A stretch of 64,000 nucleotides of DNA from Sporisorium sorghi (Eukaryota; Basidiomycota; Ustilaginomycetes; Ustilaginales; Ustilaginaceae): the NCBI GenBank assembly GCA_023212695.1, contig JALCCG010000086.1, forward strand, positions 1-64,000. Direction: 5' to 3'. Both the position numbers and the translations under genes were made by a program. A model generated the notes under the pieces. It was given only the letters and a program-made list of their open reading frames with translations, was not told the DNA's origin and ran no database searches. Shown piece by piece: positions 9,421-18,519 of this stretch (position 1 is its first letter; each line of letters opens with the position of its first letter).

Positions 9421-10201
9421 GGCGGTCGGCAGGTGTAAGCAGACGTTCAGACAGCGTCTCTTTCCAGCTTTCAAGCGCCTTGCTGAAGGGCAGCACGCTC
9501 TCAATAGAACACGAACTCTTGCACTGTACCCTCTTGTCGCCAAGGCTCACTCTTGTTGGCTACTTGTCAAAGCAATGGAGAGACGTAGACTTCAACGCAC
9601 TAGAGATCTACCGACTGTCTTGACACAGGCTGCCGTCAGCTTTCTCTGCTTCTTCGCATGAGCTCGAAGCGACAGAGTCGGGATTTTTTTTTGCGAGCTT
9701 GTTAGATTGTAGATGCACGGTGCACGAGCGGCTTGGAAGAAAGCAACGCGTCTCTTTACGCGTAAAGTTGTGCTGCAAAGCGTGTCGTTCAAAGAGAGGA
9801 AAAAAAATAATAATTCAACTCGAGCCAATTTACGCGATTGCGCTTTGGCAGGTGAAGAAAGACACGCTTGATTGCTGCTCTTCAAGAGAATGAACAGAAG
9901 AGGCTGAGCTTGACGAAATCATCTCTTGCCAACCATCCACTCTCTCTTCTCATCCATCATCGACTCCAGACTTATACATTATGCCATTCCGCTAGAACAG
10001 CTTCCGTTTCATTCCATCAACTTGAGCATTCATACCCGCACTCCCCTATCAGGAATCAGCATCGAATCGTTCCACTTTCTCTCTCTTCAAGGACAGCAAG
10101 ACTTTCTTCACGCCGCATCTCCTCCAACACTCTCATCACCGCAACGCATTCCGCCACCCGCAAGGGACTCTTTCTCAAATCAAACCGCTCGCGACCCGAC
10201 A
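9421..10201. other. intergenic, promoter of the bromodomain gene
   Basis: This 780-bp spacer lies between two plus-strand genes. It contains short T and A tracts and a CT-rich leader-like stretch at about 9940-10190. The downstream frame is open through part of it from an earlier ATG at 9926, but that segment looks like untranslated leader. Confidence 0.45.
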
Positions 10202-13200
10202 ATGGAGCTCACCAATGCAGCCGCACCTTCGTGCTCGCACGCTTCGTCTTCCACGACGACTCCTCCAGTGCAGCCACGAAAAGCCGTAATGCTCAAGGGC
10301 CCTTCTCTCACTTCCAAGACCTTCTTCGTGCCACTGCCAGACACTCTTGATCAACTCGTAGCCAGAGCTGTTCAGCTCTTCCCCGTCCCGCCTGGCAAGG
10401 TGCCTCACATCGCGCTCGGATCAGATGAGAGGGCTATCATCCTCGACGAGTCGTACGAATTCATCCGCGACCGCGAGCTGTTGCACTTCCGCTGGTCGGC
10501 AGAGACCCCTCGTCGCAACCTGGCCAACCGTGTTCGTTGGGATCAGCCAACTCCATCGACTTCGGCCGACCTGTTCCTATCAACAGCATCCACACAGAGC
10601 TCAGCTTCCACTTTCGAAGAAGTGACATCAGCAACATCCACGGCAGAAGCATCCAAGGCGCAGCTGCAGGGCTCGCCATCATCCAAGCGCGATCTCGCCA
10701 CCACAACGCGTGCCAACACCATCGCCAATCGCGATCCCAACACCCAGTTCGGTGAAGGCGTTGCTGCTCGTAAGGCACATGCTCAGCGTGTTCTCGCCGA
10801 ACAGCAGCGCAAGCGGGAAGAGCAGCACTCGGCAGACGCTCTCGGAGCTGCTCCCATCCTTGCCGAATCCGACCAAGATGTCGTGCTCGACACGGATCCT
10901 GACGCAACAGCTCAGGCAGCGCTCGAGCTGGCTGCTACTCTGCCTCTCGTTGGCGCAGCGGAGGGGACGACGGCTGCCATTGCATCCGAGCAAGACACGC
11001 CAGCAAGCGTCGAAAACACGGACGCCTCGACGGTCGAAACCAACGACGAGCAGACGGCAACCGAGATCCCGGACGTCGTGCCAGAAGTTGTGCTGGCTCC
11101 AGCATCCGTCGCCATGGCCATCGAATCGCCTCCTCGCAAGAAGCCCGTCGACAATGGCGGCCTCGACACGCCGCCCTCCAGCGGTAGTCGCTCTAGCTCT
11201 CCCTTCCACGGCTCGGAGCGCAGCCGTCCTGTTGATCATCGCATGCGCGCTCAAACCGACGACGAACCGTCCAGCTCTCCCATCTCTTCGCCCACGCGTG
11301 ACGTCTCGTCCCGCTTTAGAAACGCTCTGTCGGCGATGCCCGTGGCCGAGCTTGGCCAGACGGTCAACGTTGCATCGTCAGATTCGGAAAAGGAGCAAGC
11401 GCAGGTCGATGTCCAGACCGCCGACGACAGCGTCGCGTCTGACCTTGCAGCAACGGCAATCACCTCTGCCGATCAGCGATCTGACATTCCCACGCCCTCT
11501 GACCCAGAGACCCCACTCATTTCGGGACAGCAAGCAAAGCAAGCCGAGACAGCTGCCCTCGCTGCTGCTGCTGCTGCTTCCCCGAAACCATCCGCAAGCC
11601 AGGCAGCCAACGACCGCGAGCTCAACCGCATCTACAGCTTCCTCTCCAACCTCGTCTCGCAGCTCCTCTCGCACAAAGCCAACTGGGCCTTCCAGCGTCC
11701 CATGAGCGTCGAGTTCGAGCAGTTCTCTGCACGCAGCTCCCGGCCCGTCGACCTGTTCGCCATCCGCGACAGCCTCGCATCCCGCAAGTACGGCAGCCAG
11801 CACCTCGAGGGCCGCATGGCTGCCAACGCCGTGGTTACCGACTTCGAAGACGATCTCACGCTGCTCTACACGAATGCGAGGCGGTTCTTTGGCGTGCGTT
11901 CGACCCAGGCAGAGTGCGTCGAGCATCTGGAGAAATTCAGCAGGTCATTCCTCAACGAGTGGAAGCGCACGCAGGGCAGTGCGGCGTCCGCTAAGCCGGC
12001 CGACGTACAGCTCGCCTCGGATGCTGCTGCGAGGCTGTCTCTGTACCGCAGCCCTAGCTCGAGGTCGGAGAAGAACCCGGCGCTGTTGTCCTCGTCACCG
12101 TTCCCGATGCTGCTGACGCCCAGCTCGTCCGGCAAAAAGACGGTGGGCATCAACGGCAATGCTATGGGTCTGATGCGAAGGCCCGATTTCGGCTTTAAGC
12201 GCAACACGTCGTACGAGGGCACGCTCAATCTGGCCAAGCGGCCGGCGACACAGTCGCAGCGACCCACGAGTGCGACCAGCGAGGCGTTTGAGCGGGCACT
12301 GCGCGCGGCCACCTCGACGCCGCAAGCGGAGCGCGTCAAGCCGAGGCACGAGGTGGTGGCACCGTTTGCGACGCGTTCGGTGATTGAGACTGACTTTATG
12401 GCCCGACCTGCGCCTGCGCAGCCACAGTCACAGCAGCAGCAGCCACAGCAACCGACGGAGGCATCGTCGTCACCCACACCGGTGGCTCGAACACCCCCCA
12501 CAGCGGGCAGCAAGAGAAAGCTCGCCGAAACCACCCTCGACACCGCCCCAACCTCTGCTGAACGTTCGCCATCCGTCTCGCCCCCGCCCTCGCCCTCGCC
12601 CTCGCCGACCAAACGCAACAAGCAGCCCGTGGTGACCCTCCCCAAGCCGTCCAAGTCGGCCTCTCGCAGGACCAACAAGAAGCGAGCACGCCAGGCTGCT
12701 GCCGCTGCCGCCGCTGCAGCGGCTGCGGTGAAGCTGACCGAGCAGAAGCGCGCCAATGCCGCGCTGTCGGCGGGCGATGCGCACGAGGAGCAGCTGGTGC
12801 TTGAGCTGATCGAGCCGCGGCAGCCGCTGGCTAAGCGCACGCGTGCTAATCGCAACGCGGGCGATGCCGTCGACGCCGGCGCTACCGAGACGCACGCCAA
12901 GGGCAAGGCGGGCAAGACCGGCAAAGCGTCTCTCGTCGATGTGGACGCCTCGCCGAGCGGCCGCACGCTGCGCTCGCGACACAGCACCACCAGCGCCGCG
13001 GAAGCAGACGCAGTGACGCCGCCCATGACCCCGCAGCGCAAGAAGGGCAGGTCGAGCAACAAGGCGTCGGTTCCGGTGCAGGTGGACGAGGAGGAAGTGC
13101 CGCGCACCCCCGCGCTGGCCGAGTCGACAATGGAGCTCGACGGCTTCGAGGTCACTGGCTCGTGCAGGCGGTCCGCGCGCCAGAGGAAGCCCGTCAACCT

Positions 13201-13207
13201 GGACTGA
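10202..13207 (+). CDS. divergent bromodomain-containing nuclear protein
   Basis: The 1001-residue product has a conserved-looking N-terminal domain (about 20-100) and a long disordered Ser/Thr/Ala/Asp-rich stretch. A bromodomain-like segment follows at about 474-590: LNRIYSFLSNLVSQLL, NWAFQRPMS, DLFAIRDSLASRKYGS, FEDDLTLLYTNARRFFG. The basic C-terminal third carries an alanine run, KR/RSRR-type nuclear signals and the end motif SARQRKPVNLD. In a canonical bromodomain the acetyl-lysine-binding Asn falls four to five residues after YTN; here Phe-Phe-Gly is found, so binding may be lost or changed. A chromatin-associated role is inferred only. I chose the ATG at 10202 as the first codon of protein-like sequence; an in-frame ATG at 9926 would add 92 residues. 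Confidence 0.75.
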   Translation: MELTNAAAPSCSHASSSTTTPPVQPRKAVMLKGPSLTSKTFFVPLPDTLDQLVARAVQLFPVPPGKVPHIALGSDERAIILDESYEFIRDRELLHFRWSAETPRRNLANRVRWDQPTPSTSADLFLSTASTQSSASTFEEVTSATSTAEASKAQLQGSPSSKRDLATTTRANTIANRDPNTQFGEGVAARKAHAQRVLAEQQRKREEQHSADALGAAPILAESDQDVVLDTDPDATAQAALELAATLPLVGAAEGTTAAIASEQDTPASVENTDASTVETNDEQTATEIPDVVPEVVLAPASVAMAIESPPRKKPVDNGGLDTPPSSGSRSSSPFHGSERSRPVDHRMRAQTDDEPSSSPISSPTRDVSSRFRNALSAMPVAELGQTVNVASSDSEKEQAQVDVQTADDSVASDLAATAITSADQRSDIPTPSDPETPLISGQQAKQAETAALAAAAAASPKPSASQAANDRELNRIYSFLSNLVSQLLSHKANWAFQRPMSVEFEQFSARSSRPVDLFAIRDSLASRKYGSQHLEGRMAANAVVTDFEDDLTLLYTNARRFFGVRSTQAECVEHLEKFSRSFLNEWKRTQGSAASAKPADVQLASDAAARLSLYRSPSSRSEKNPALLSSSPFPMLLTPSSSGKKTVGINGNAMGLMRRPDFGFKRNTSYEGTLNLAKRPATQSQRPTSATSEAFERALRAATSTPQAERVKPRHEVVAPFATRSVIETDFMARPAPAQPQSQQQQPQQPTEASSSPTPVARTPPTAGSKRKLAETTLDTAPTSAERSPSVSPPPSPSPSPTKRNKQPVVTLPKPSKSASRRTNKKRARQAAAAAAAAAAAVKLTEQKRANAALSAGDAHEEQLVLELIEPRQPLAKRTRANRNAGDAVDAGATETHAKGKAGKTGKASLVDVDASPSGRTLRSRHSTTSAAEADAVTPPMTPQRKKGRSSNKASVPVQVDEEEVPRTPALAESTMELDGFEVTGSCRRSARQRKPVNLD

Positions 13208-13455
13208 GGAAACATTCGTTGTGAGAGTCGTTCGCAGAAGAGACAGTCAACCTTTTATCTTTTCACAGAACCACACACGGGTGCTTGATGAGCGCCGATG
13301 TCTGAGACACTCGAGTGAAGGTTGAGCTTGTGATGGCACGAGACGCAAGTGAGATTTGGTCACTCAGCGAGACATTGAAGAGCAACATTCGGTGAACAGC
13401 ATTCACATTGACAAACTCGCTCATAAATGACCCAGAGTGCAGCCGATACCCGTAC

Positions 13456-14664
13456 TCAATCCATCTCGTCGTCCACCAGATCATCCGCCACCGCCGCCGC
13501 TGGTGCTGCCCGAGTCGATGCTGCAGCTGCGGGCGCTCCTGTCGCACTCCCCGCCGGAGGCGCCAACGGCTTAGGAGGCGCCCCCGCGCCCTTGATCTGT
13601 GCCGGCTGCTCCTTCTTTTCCGCACTTGCACCCGCCCCTCCTTGTCCACCAAACAGACTCGCCATCATATCAGACAGCATGTTGCCCTGGTTCCTCGGCG
13701 GCTGCAGGCCGAACCAGTCGGCGCCGATCTGTGGGATGGCTGCTCTGATGCCGTCCTCCTGCGTCAGCGCGGGGGCTTCGCGCTCGTACTGGCGCACGAG
13801 GTTGATCCATGCGTTTCGGAGCCAGTCCGGTGTGCGACCGGTGCACTTTGCGGACTCCGAGACGAGCGCTACGGCCATCTGGGAGAAGTTGAGGTCGGCG
13901 TTGGCTGTGAGGTAGAGCTGCAGGCCGGTTGTCGAGCTTGAGGGGGCGGGGGAGCCGGGGGGCACGTAGGGGCGCGGGTTGGGCGAGACGGGCAGCAAGA
14001 GGCTCTTGAGGGATGCGGTGACGGTGGTCAGGTAGGCGTGTTGGAACGCGAGCGCCTGGGTGACCGCGTGGTTGGCGAGCAGCGGCACCGTAGCCCGCAA
14101 AGCAAAGCGTCCAGCTTCGATGCGCTGGATCGCATCGGCGGTGCGCGTCTCGCCCGGCTGCTCTGCGGCGTGCTGTGCGAACTGCGCCAGCCACTCGGCC
14201 ATCGCTTGCGCATACGCCTTGGGTGCGCTCTCGACGGCGTACGTCTTGTCCGTCTCCACACAGCTCGCCAAAAAGTGCGCCTCAGCATGCTCAAAGTCCC
14301 CCTCTTTGGCGTACATCTTGGCGACAAACAGCCGCAGCAGCGGATCGCCCGTCGCTGCCCCACTCGCTTTGACGCTCCACTTGACCGCCGCATCCACCAC
14401 CTTCTTCCGCCAGAAATCCGGCGCCGCCTTGGCGAGGACATCCGTAATGCGATCCCGTGCCACCGAGTCGACCGACTGCTCTTTGATGCCGTACACGTCG
14501 ATCATGTATACCGCCAGATCGCACCCGGAACCTTGCTCGGACTGCGCGAGCAGGTCGAGTGCGCCTTGGTGCAGCGTGGAAATGGCGTCATCGTACTGCT
14601 TCTTCTTGACCTGTCGCACGGTTTTGGTGCGCAGCTTTTGGTGGAGCTCGTAGCCGGAGCTCAT
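13456..14664 (-). CDS. GET4: Get4, tail-anchored protein targeting factor
   Basis: Get4 bridges the Get3 ATPase and the Sgt2 chaperone through Get5, handing tail-anchored membrane proteins to the ER insertion route. The 402-residue product has the alpha-helical repeat body of the TRC35/Get4 family (ELHQKLRTKTVRQVKKKQYDDAI, then ALDLLAQSEQGSGCDLA, KMYAKEGDFEHAEAHFL and NFSQMAVALV). It is longer than yeast Get4 (about 312) because of a Pro/Ala-rich insert near 250 and a low-complexity C-terminus ending DDLVDDEMD. The ATG at 14664 gives the family's usual start; an upstream in-frame stretch looks non-coding. It is convergent with the bromodomain gene, about 250 bp apart. Confidence 0.88.
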   Translation of the reverse strand: MSSGYELHQKLRTKTVRQVKKKQYDDAISTLHQGALDLLAQSEQGSGCDLAVYMIDVYGIKEQSVDSVARDRITDVLAKAAPDFWRKKVVDAAVKWSVKASGAATGDPLLRLFVAKMYAKEGDFEHAEAHFLASCVETDKTYAVESAPKAYAQAMAEWLAQFAQHAAEQPGETRTADAIQRIEAGRFALRATVPLLANHAVTQALAFQHAYLTTVTASLKSLLLPVSPNPRPYVPPGSPAPSSSTTGLQLYLTANADLNFSQMAVALVSESAKCTGRTPDWLRNAWINLVRQYEREAPALTQEDGIRAAIPQIGADWFGLQPPRNQGNMLSDMMASLFGGQGGAGASAEKKEQPAQIKGAGAPPKPLAPPAGSATGAPAAAASTRAAPAAAVADDLVDDEMD

Positions 14665-15071
14665 TTTGGGGATGTGTTGGGAGAGTGATGTGGATGTAGA
14701 TGAGGATGTGTGCGGTCGAGGAAGGAGGTGAATGGCAGAGAAGAAGCTCGCAACACGCTCTTCCACGTTTGCATGCACGGACGACCGAAACGCAACACAC
14801 ACACGCGCAGCACGCCCGATCTGGTTCGCTCTCGCGTTCTGCAGTCTTCCAGAAAAGCGGCATCGGGAATTTTTGCTTAAAGTGTTAGACTTGGCTAAGA
14901 ATCTTGGACCGTGCCAAAAAAAAAAAAAAAAACCATGTCAACATGCAACAACACTGCAGACATCACGGCAAGCTCTGGCAGCAGATCGTTCGATCGACTG
15001 AGGCTATGACAAGTGCAACGAGATCACATGGGGGAGGATGCCCCTGAAGTTGCTGCCTTTGGCACAGGCGA
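14665..15071. other. intergenic, Get4 promoter side
   Basis: This 407-bp spacer lies between the Get4 start and the 3' end of the Med20-like gene, both on the minus strand. It contains a 17-base A tract at 14916-14932 and a CA/CG-alternating patch near 14800. Nothing else is recognised. Confidence 0.5.
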
Positions 15072-17285
15072 TCAAATGATCCCCTCGGCGCGCAACATCT
15101 GCACATACTGAAACGCAATGCGACGGCCCCTCTCGATGCCTGACCATCCGTCCTGCTCCACGCTGCTCTGCGCGTCCGCATCATCCGGCCGCAGGCCCTG
15201 AAAGAGGAGCTGCACCGTCGTGTCTTCCTTCTTTTCCGCTGCTGTTGCTGTCGCGGGAGCGTTGGTGGCGTTGGACGCAGAAGAGGTGCGTTTGGTGGTG
15301 GCGGCCGACCAGATGGGCGCACCGAGCGGACGATCGTCGTCGTCGTCGTCATCGCCGTCGTCTTCATCCACTTGCTGCATTGTCACTGCTGTCCCCGTCA
15401 GTCTGGCTGCTGCACCTAGCACTGCTCCAGAGCCCGAGATGAGTGTCGGCTCGGCTTCCGAGTCGGAGGAGGACAGTGCTTCGTCATTGTCTTGGCCTTG
15501 CTGCTCGCCGTGGGTGTCAGTTTCGTCGTCTGAGCCGAACGTGTGCCATCCGAATGCGTCGCCCGTTCCATTGGTGCCCTTCGATGGTTCTTTGCTAGTG
15601 CCCTCCTTCTGCTCGGTTGATGTGGCTGCAGCTGCGTTCTTGCGCTGCCTGCGCTGCGCGCGTGCAGACAACCGCATCTGCTGCGACCGTTTCGCAATGC
15701 GTTTGCGCCAGCCCTCGCCCGATCGAGGCACTACTTCCTCCCACAGCTGATCCGACACCACGGGAATGTTGAAGTTGCGATTCGGAGGAGCAGCGGTCGC
15801 CGTGCCAGCGCCGCCTCCGATGGTGTAGCTGAATGCGGACCCATTCGTCACCGCTCCCGCTCCCGCAACCGCAGCGTTCCCATTGGTAATTGGCGCACCA
15901 CCCAGAGTGGCACTGCCCATCCTCGGAGTGCCCGTGGCGCTTGCCGTTCTCGACGGAGCCGCCGTTCCGCGCAGCGAATTGATGTTCGGCAGACCAGGAG
16001 CCGACATCGGCGCAGCAGGCGGCGGTACGGGCACCAACCCAGGCGGGAAGAGCGAGTGCAAAAAGTCGTGCATAAATTTGGACGTCGGCAGCAGCGTCGA
16101 TGCGGGCAAGAACTCGGCCTCGACGATAGCGCCTGCACTGCGGCCGCCTCCGCCCATAACGCTGCCGACCCGTACGCGCCAGTCCACTCCCGCGCCTCCC
16201 GAGCTGCTCTTGGTGAGCAGAGCCGCCTCGTCGGTAGTCGAGACAGACGCAAGCGCGGGAGAGATGCCTGGGAGCGCGTCGAGGCTTTGGCTGTTGATAT
16301 CGAGCACCAGCCCTTCGATGGATACGGCGGCGCCACGCGGCACCCAGGCGCCGGGGCCTGCGGTGCCGACGGGAGCACCGTGCGGAGGAGGCAGGTTGAG
16401 GCCTGTTAGCATGGCCGACATGGAGGATGTCACCGCCGAGACGGTGTAGCGGGTGTGCGATGGGAGACGCAGTTGCGGCTTGGGACCTGCTGCCTCAATT
16501 GTTTCTTGTTCCGTCCCTTCGGTTGCGTTCGGGCCCGATTTCGTCCGTTGCTCTTCAGTATCCACGTCTGCGGATGCCTGTGCAGCAGCGCTATCGTTGC
16601 TTGTCGGGATCGTACTCGAGACGACGCCATCCACATCCATGGGCTCTGCCTTGTCCTGCACGCTACCGTCCACCTGCACCGCAGGCTTCTCGTCAGACTC
16701 GGTCTTGCCGCCATCCACACCTTTCGTCACGTCATCTGCCGCATTCACAGACTGAGCCGACAGTTTCTCTACCTCTTGCCTGCGCCTAGCCTCGATCTCG
16801 CGTCGCTTTTGCTTCTCCCACTTCTTGGTCGACACCTCCCAGTCACGCCACACTTTGGCACGAGATGACCTGCCCGTATCCTCCACGATCACGAACACCA
16901 CACCAGGATGATCGGACAGCCACACCTGCCACATGGTCCTCGGCTTGGTCAGTGGCGGTGCACCGGATGCAGACGGTCCTGCTCCTCCACTCGAACTCGC
17001 TGCATTCCCCAGCGATCCAGCTTGATTGGATGAGCCCGACGCAGAGCCTGCATCCGAGCCGATATTCGCGGAGGCTTCGTCGGATGGTATCGAGTTGAAA
17101 GCCGAGTCGTACTGATTCGAAGGTGGCCACGCGTTGGTGGGTACAGGAACGGCACGAAACGAGCGGATGGTGATGCTCCAGCGTGCAACGACTTTGGCGT
17201 TCGAGGTGTGTTGTAGATGGCTGAAGAGCGGCGGTATCGATTGCGCGCCCAGTGAGGGCAGCCTTGCTGTGCTAGACACGCCCAT
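15072..17285 (-). CDS. MED20: Mediator subunit 20 (Srb2-like) with large extension
   Basis: Med20 is a TBP-fold subunit of the Mediator head that pairs with Med18. The 737-residue product starts MGV like other Med20 proteins. Its homologous blocks are split: an N-terminal strand region (about 1-60), MWQVWLSDHPGVVFVIVED (about 120-140), and a C-terminal half at about 275-415 (RYTVSAVTSSMSAMLTGLNLP, DWRVRVGSVMGG, AIVEAEFLPAS, KFMHDFLHSLFP). Between them lies a charged Glu/Lys and Asp-rich insert. After residue 415 about 320 further residues follow: low complexity, a basic helix (RKRIAKRSQQMRLSARAQRRQR), an acidic run and the end QYVQMLRAEGII. Metazoan and yeast Med20 are about 210 residues, so this is more than threefold larger. 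It shares a divergent promoter with the acetyltransferase gene. Confidence 0.72.
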   Translation of the reverse strand: MGVSSTARLPSLGAQSIPPLFSHLQHTSNAKVVARWSITIRSFRAVPVPTNAWPPSNQYDSAFNSIPSDEASANIGSDAGSASGSSNQAGSLGNAASSSGGAGPSASGAPPLTKPRTMWQVWLSDHPGVVFVIVEDTGRSSRAKVWRDWEVSTKKWEKQKRREIEARRRQEVEKLSAQSVNAADDVTKGVDGGKTESDEKPAVQVDGSVQDKAEPMDVDGVVSSTIPTSNDSAAAQASADVDTEEQRTKSGPNATEGTEQETIEAAGPKPQLRLPSHTRYTVSAVTSSMSAMLTGLNLPPPHGAPVGTAGPGAWVPRGAAVSIEGLVLDINSQSLDALPGISPALASVSTTDEAALLTKSSSGGAGVDWRVRVGSVMGGGGRSAGAIVEAEFLPASTLLPTSKFMHDFLHSLFPPGLVPVPPPAAPMSAPGLPNINSLRGTAAPSRTASATGTPRMGSATLGGAPITNGNAAVAGAGAVTNGSAFSYTIGGGAGTATAAPPNRNFNIPVVSDQLWEEVVPRSGEGWRKRIAKRSQQMRLSARAQRRQRKNAAAATSTEQKEGTSKEPSKGTNGTGDAFGWHTFGSDDETDTHGEQQGQDNDEALSSSDSEAEPTLISGSGAVLGAAARLTGTAVTMQQVDEDDGDDDDDDDRPLGAPIWSAATTKRTSSASNATNAPATATAAEKKEDTTVQLLFQGLRPDDADAQSSVEQDGWSGIERGRRIAFQYVQMLRAEGII

Positions 17286-17587
17286 GTTGGAAGTGCGGGA
17301 AGTGCGGGACCAAAGGCGTCGAGATGAGAGTGTGGGTGATGTTAAAAGGAAGAAAGCGCGAAATGTCTGTGCGAATGCTCAAACGGACGAGCTCATATCC
17401 GGAATCCGAAAAATCCCAACTCGCCGGATCGCCGCGGACAAACGAAAGCTTCTCGAAGTGGGGGAGAAGGGCGGGGAAGCACGGATGTTCTAGAAGCCAT
17501 GTCATGACTTCCTTCCTTCTCGCTTACCACTTCCATAGACATTCGCTTCTCTCTGCCATTCATTTCTTCTTGGGTTCCTTTCCAACA
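17286..17587. promoter_or_regulatory. divergent promoter between Med20-like and acetyltransferase genes
   Basis: The 302 bp between two divergently read start codons must carry both promoters. A pyrimidine-rich leader (TTCCTTCTCGCTTACC to about 17580) precedes the acetyltransferase ATG. No specific factor site is claimed. Confidence 0.5.
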
Positions 17588-18352
17588 ATGTCAGCCCTCG
17601 CTACTTCGTCCGACAAGCAATTCGTGATCCGCACGGGCACCAAGGATGATTGCCCTGCGATTCTTGATTTTGTACGTCCAGACCATGCAGGTGACGCGAA
17701 AGGCTGACCAAAAGACCACATGCTGACCAAACAAACGTTTGGTTCTGGCATCAACAGATCAAGCAGCTCGCAGAGTACGAAAAAGAGCCAGATGCTGTCA
17801 AGGCCACCATCCAGACGCTGGAGGAGAATGTCTTCAACAAGGGGTACGCAGAGGTGCTCATCGCTGAACAGCACCAGAACTCCTCCGTCACCCCTGTAGG
17901 AATGGCACTGGTACGTCTGACCTTGCTCTTTCTGCGTCTGTCGTCGATCCACATCTTACACGAACCAACCTTTTGCACCTCACACAGTACTTCTACTCGT
18001 TCTCGACGTGGACATCCAAGCCCTCGCTTTACCTCGAGGACCTGTACGTCATCCCCACCCTGCGCAACAAGGGCGTCGGCAAGCTCCTCTTCAAGGCGCT
18101 CGGCCAGGTCGCCCAGCAGGAGGACTGCGCCCGCATGGACTGGTCCGTCCTCACCTGGAATGCGTAAGTGCCCCCCACTCTCGCAGTATAGCGATGTACG
18201 ACAACGGCTGACATCGGTTTTCTCTTGTCTTGTTGTGTTGAAGCCCCTCGATCGCGTTCTACACCAAGGTGCTCGGCGCCAAGCCCATGGACGAGTGGAA
18301 GGGCATGCGTCTCGAAGAGCAGGGCATCCAGAACCTCGCCAACCTCATCTAG
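17588..18352 (+). CDS. GNAT acetyltransferase, diamine (spermidine/spermine) type
   Basis: This is a four-exon gene: 17588-17671, 17758-17910, 17988-18163 and 18244-18352. The three introns (86, 77 and 80 bp) have GTACGT, GTACGT and GTAAGT donors and AG acceptors, and all junctions keep frame. The 173-residue product follows the SSAT/SAT family from end to end. It has FVIRTGTKDDCPAILDFIKQLAEYEKEPD at the start, LYLEDLYVIPTLRNKGVGKLL as the acetyl-CoA loop (motif A, RxxGxG variant RNKGVG), and WNAPSIAFYTKVLGAKPMDEW near the end. Family members transfer acetyl groups to polyamines or thialysine; which substrate is used here is unknown. The length matches human SAT1/SAT2 (about 170). The reconstruction rests on splice consensus and homology alone. 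Confidence 0.88.
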
Positions 18353-18519
18353 ACAAAAAGCACTCCTTCAAAGTAGAGCATGTGGCCCAGCCTATAGAGT
18401 CTCTGATCATGAATGGACTATGTTGATTCGCATGGACTATCAACGGTTGTGCTGCCAGTCACGTGGACTCTTCAGTGAGGTTTGAGCGATGAGGCGGAAG
18501 AGTAAGCGAGATGATGCAT

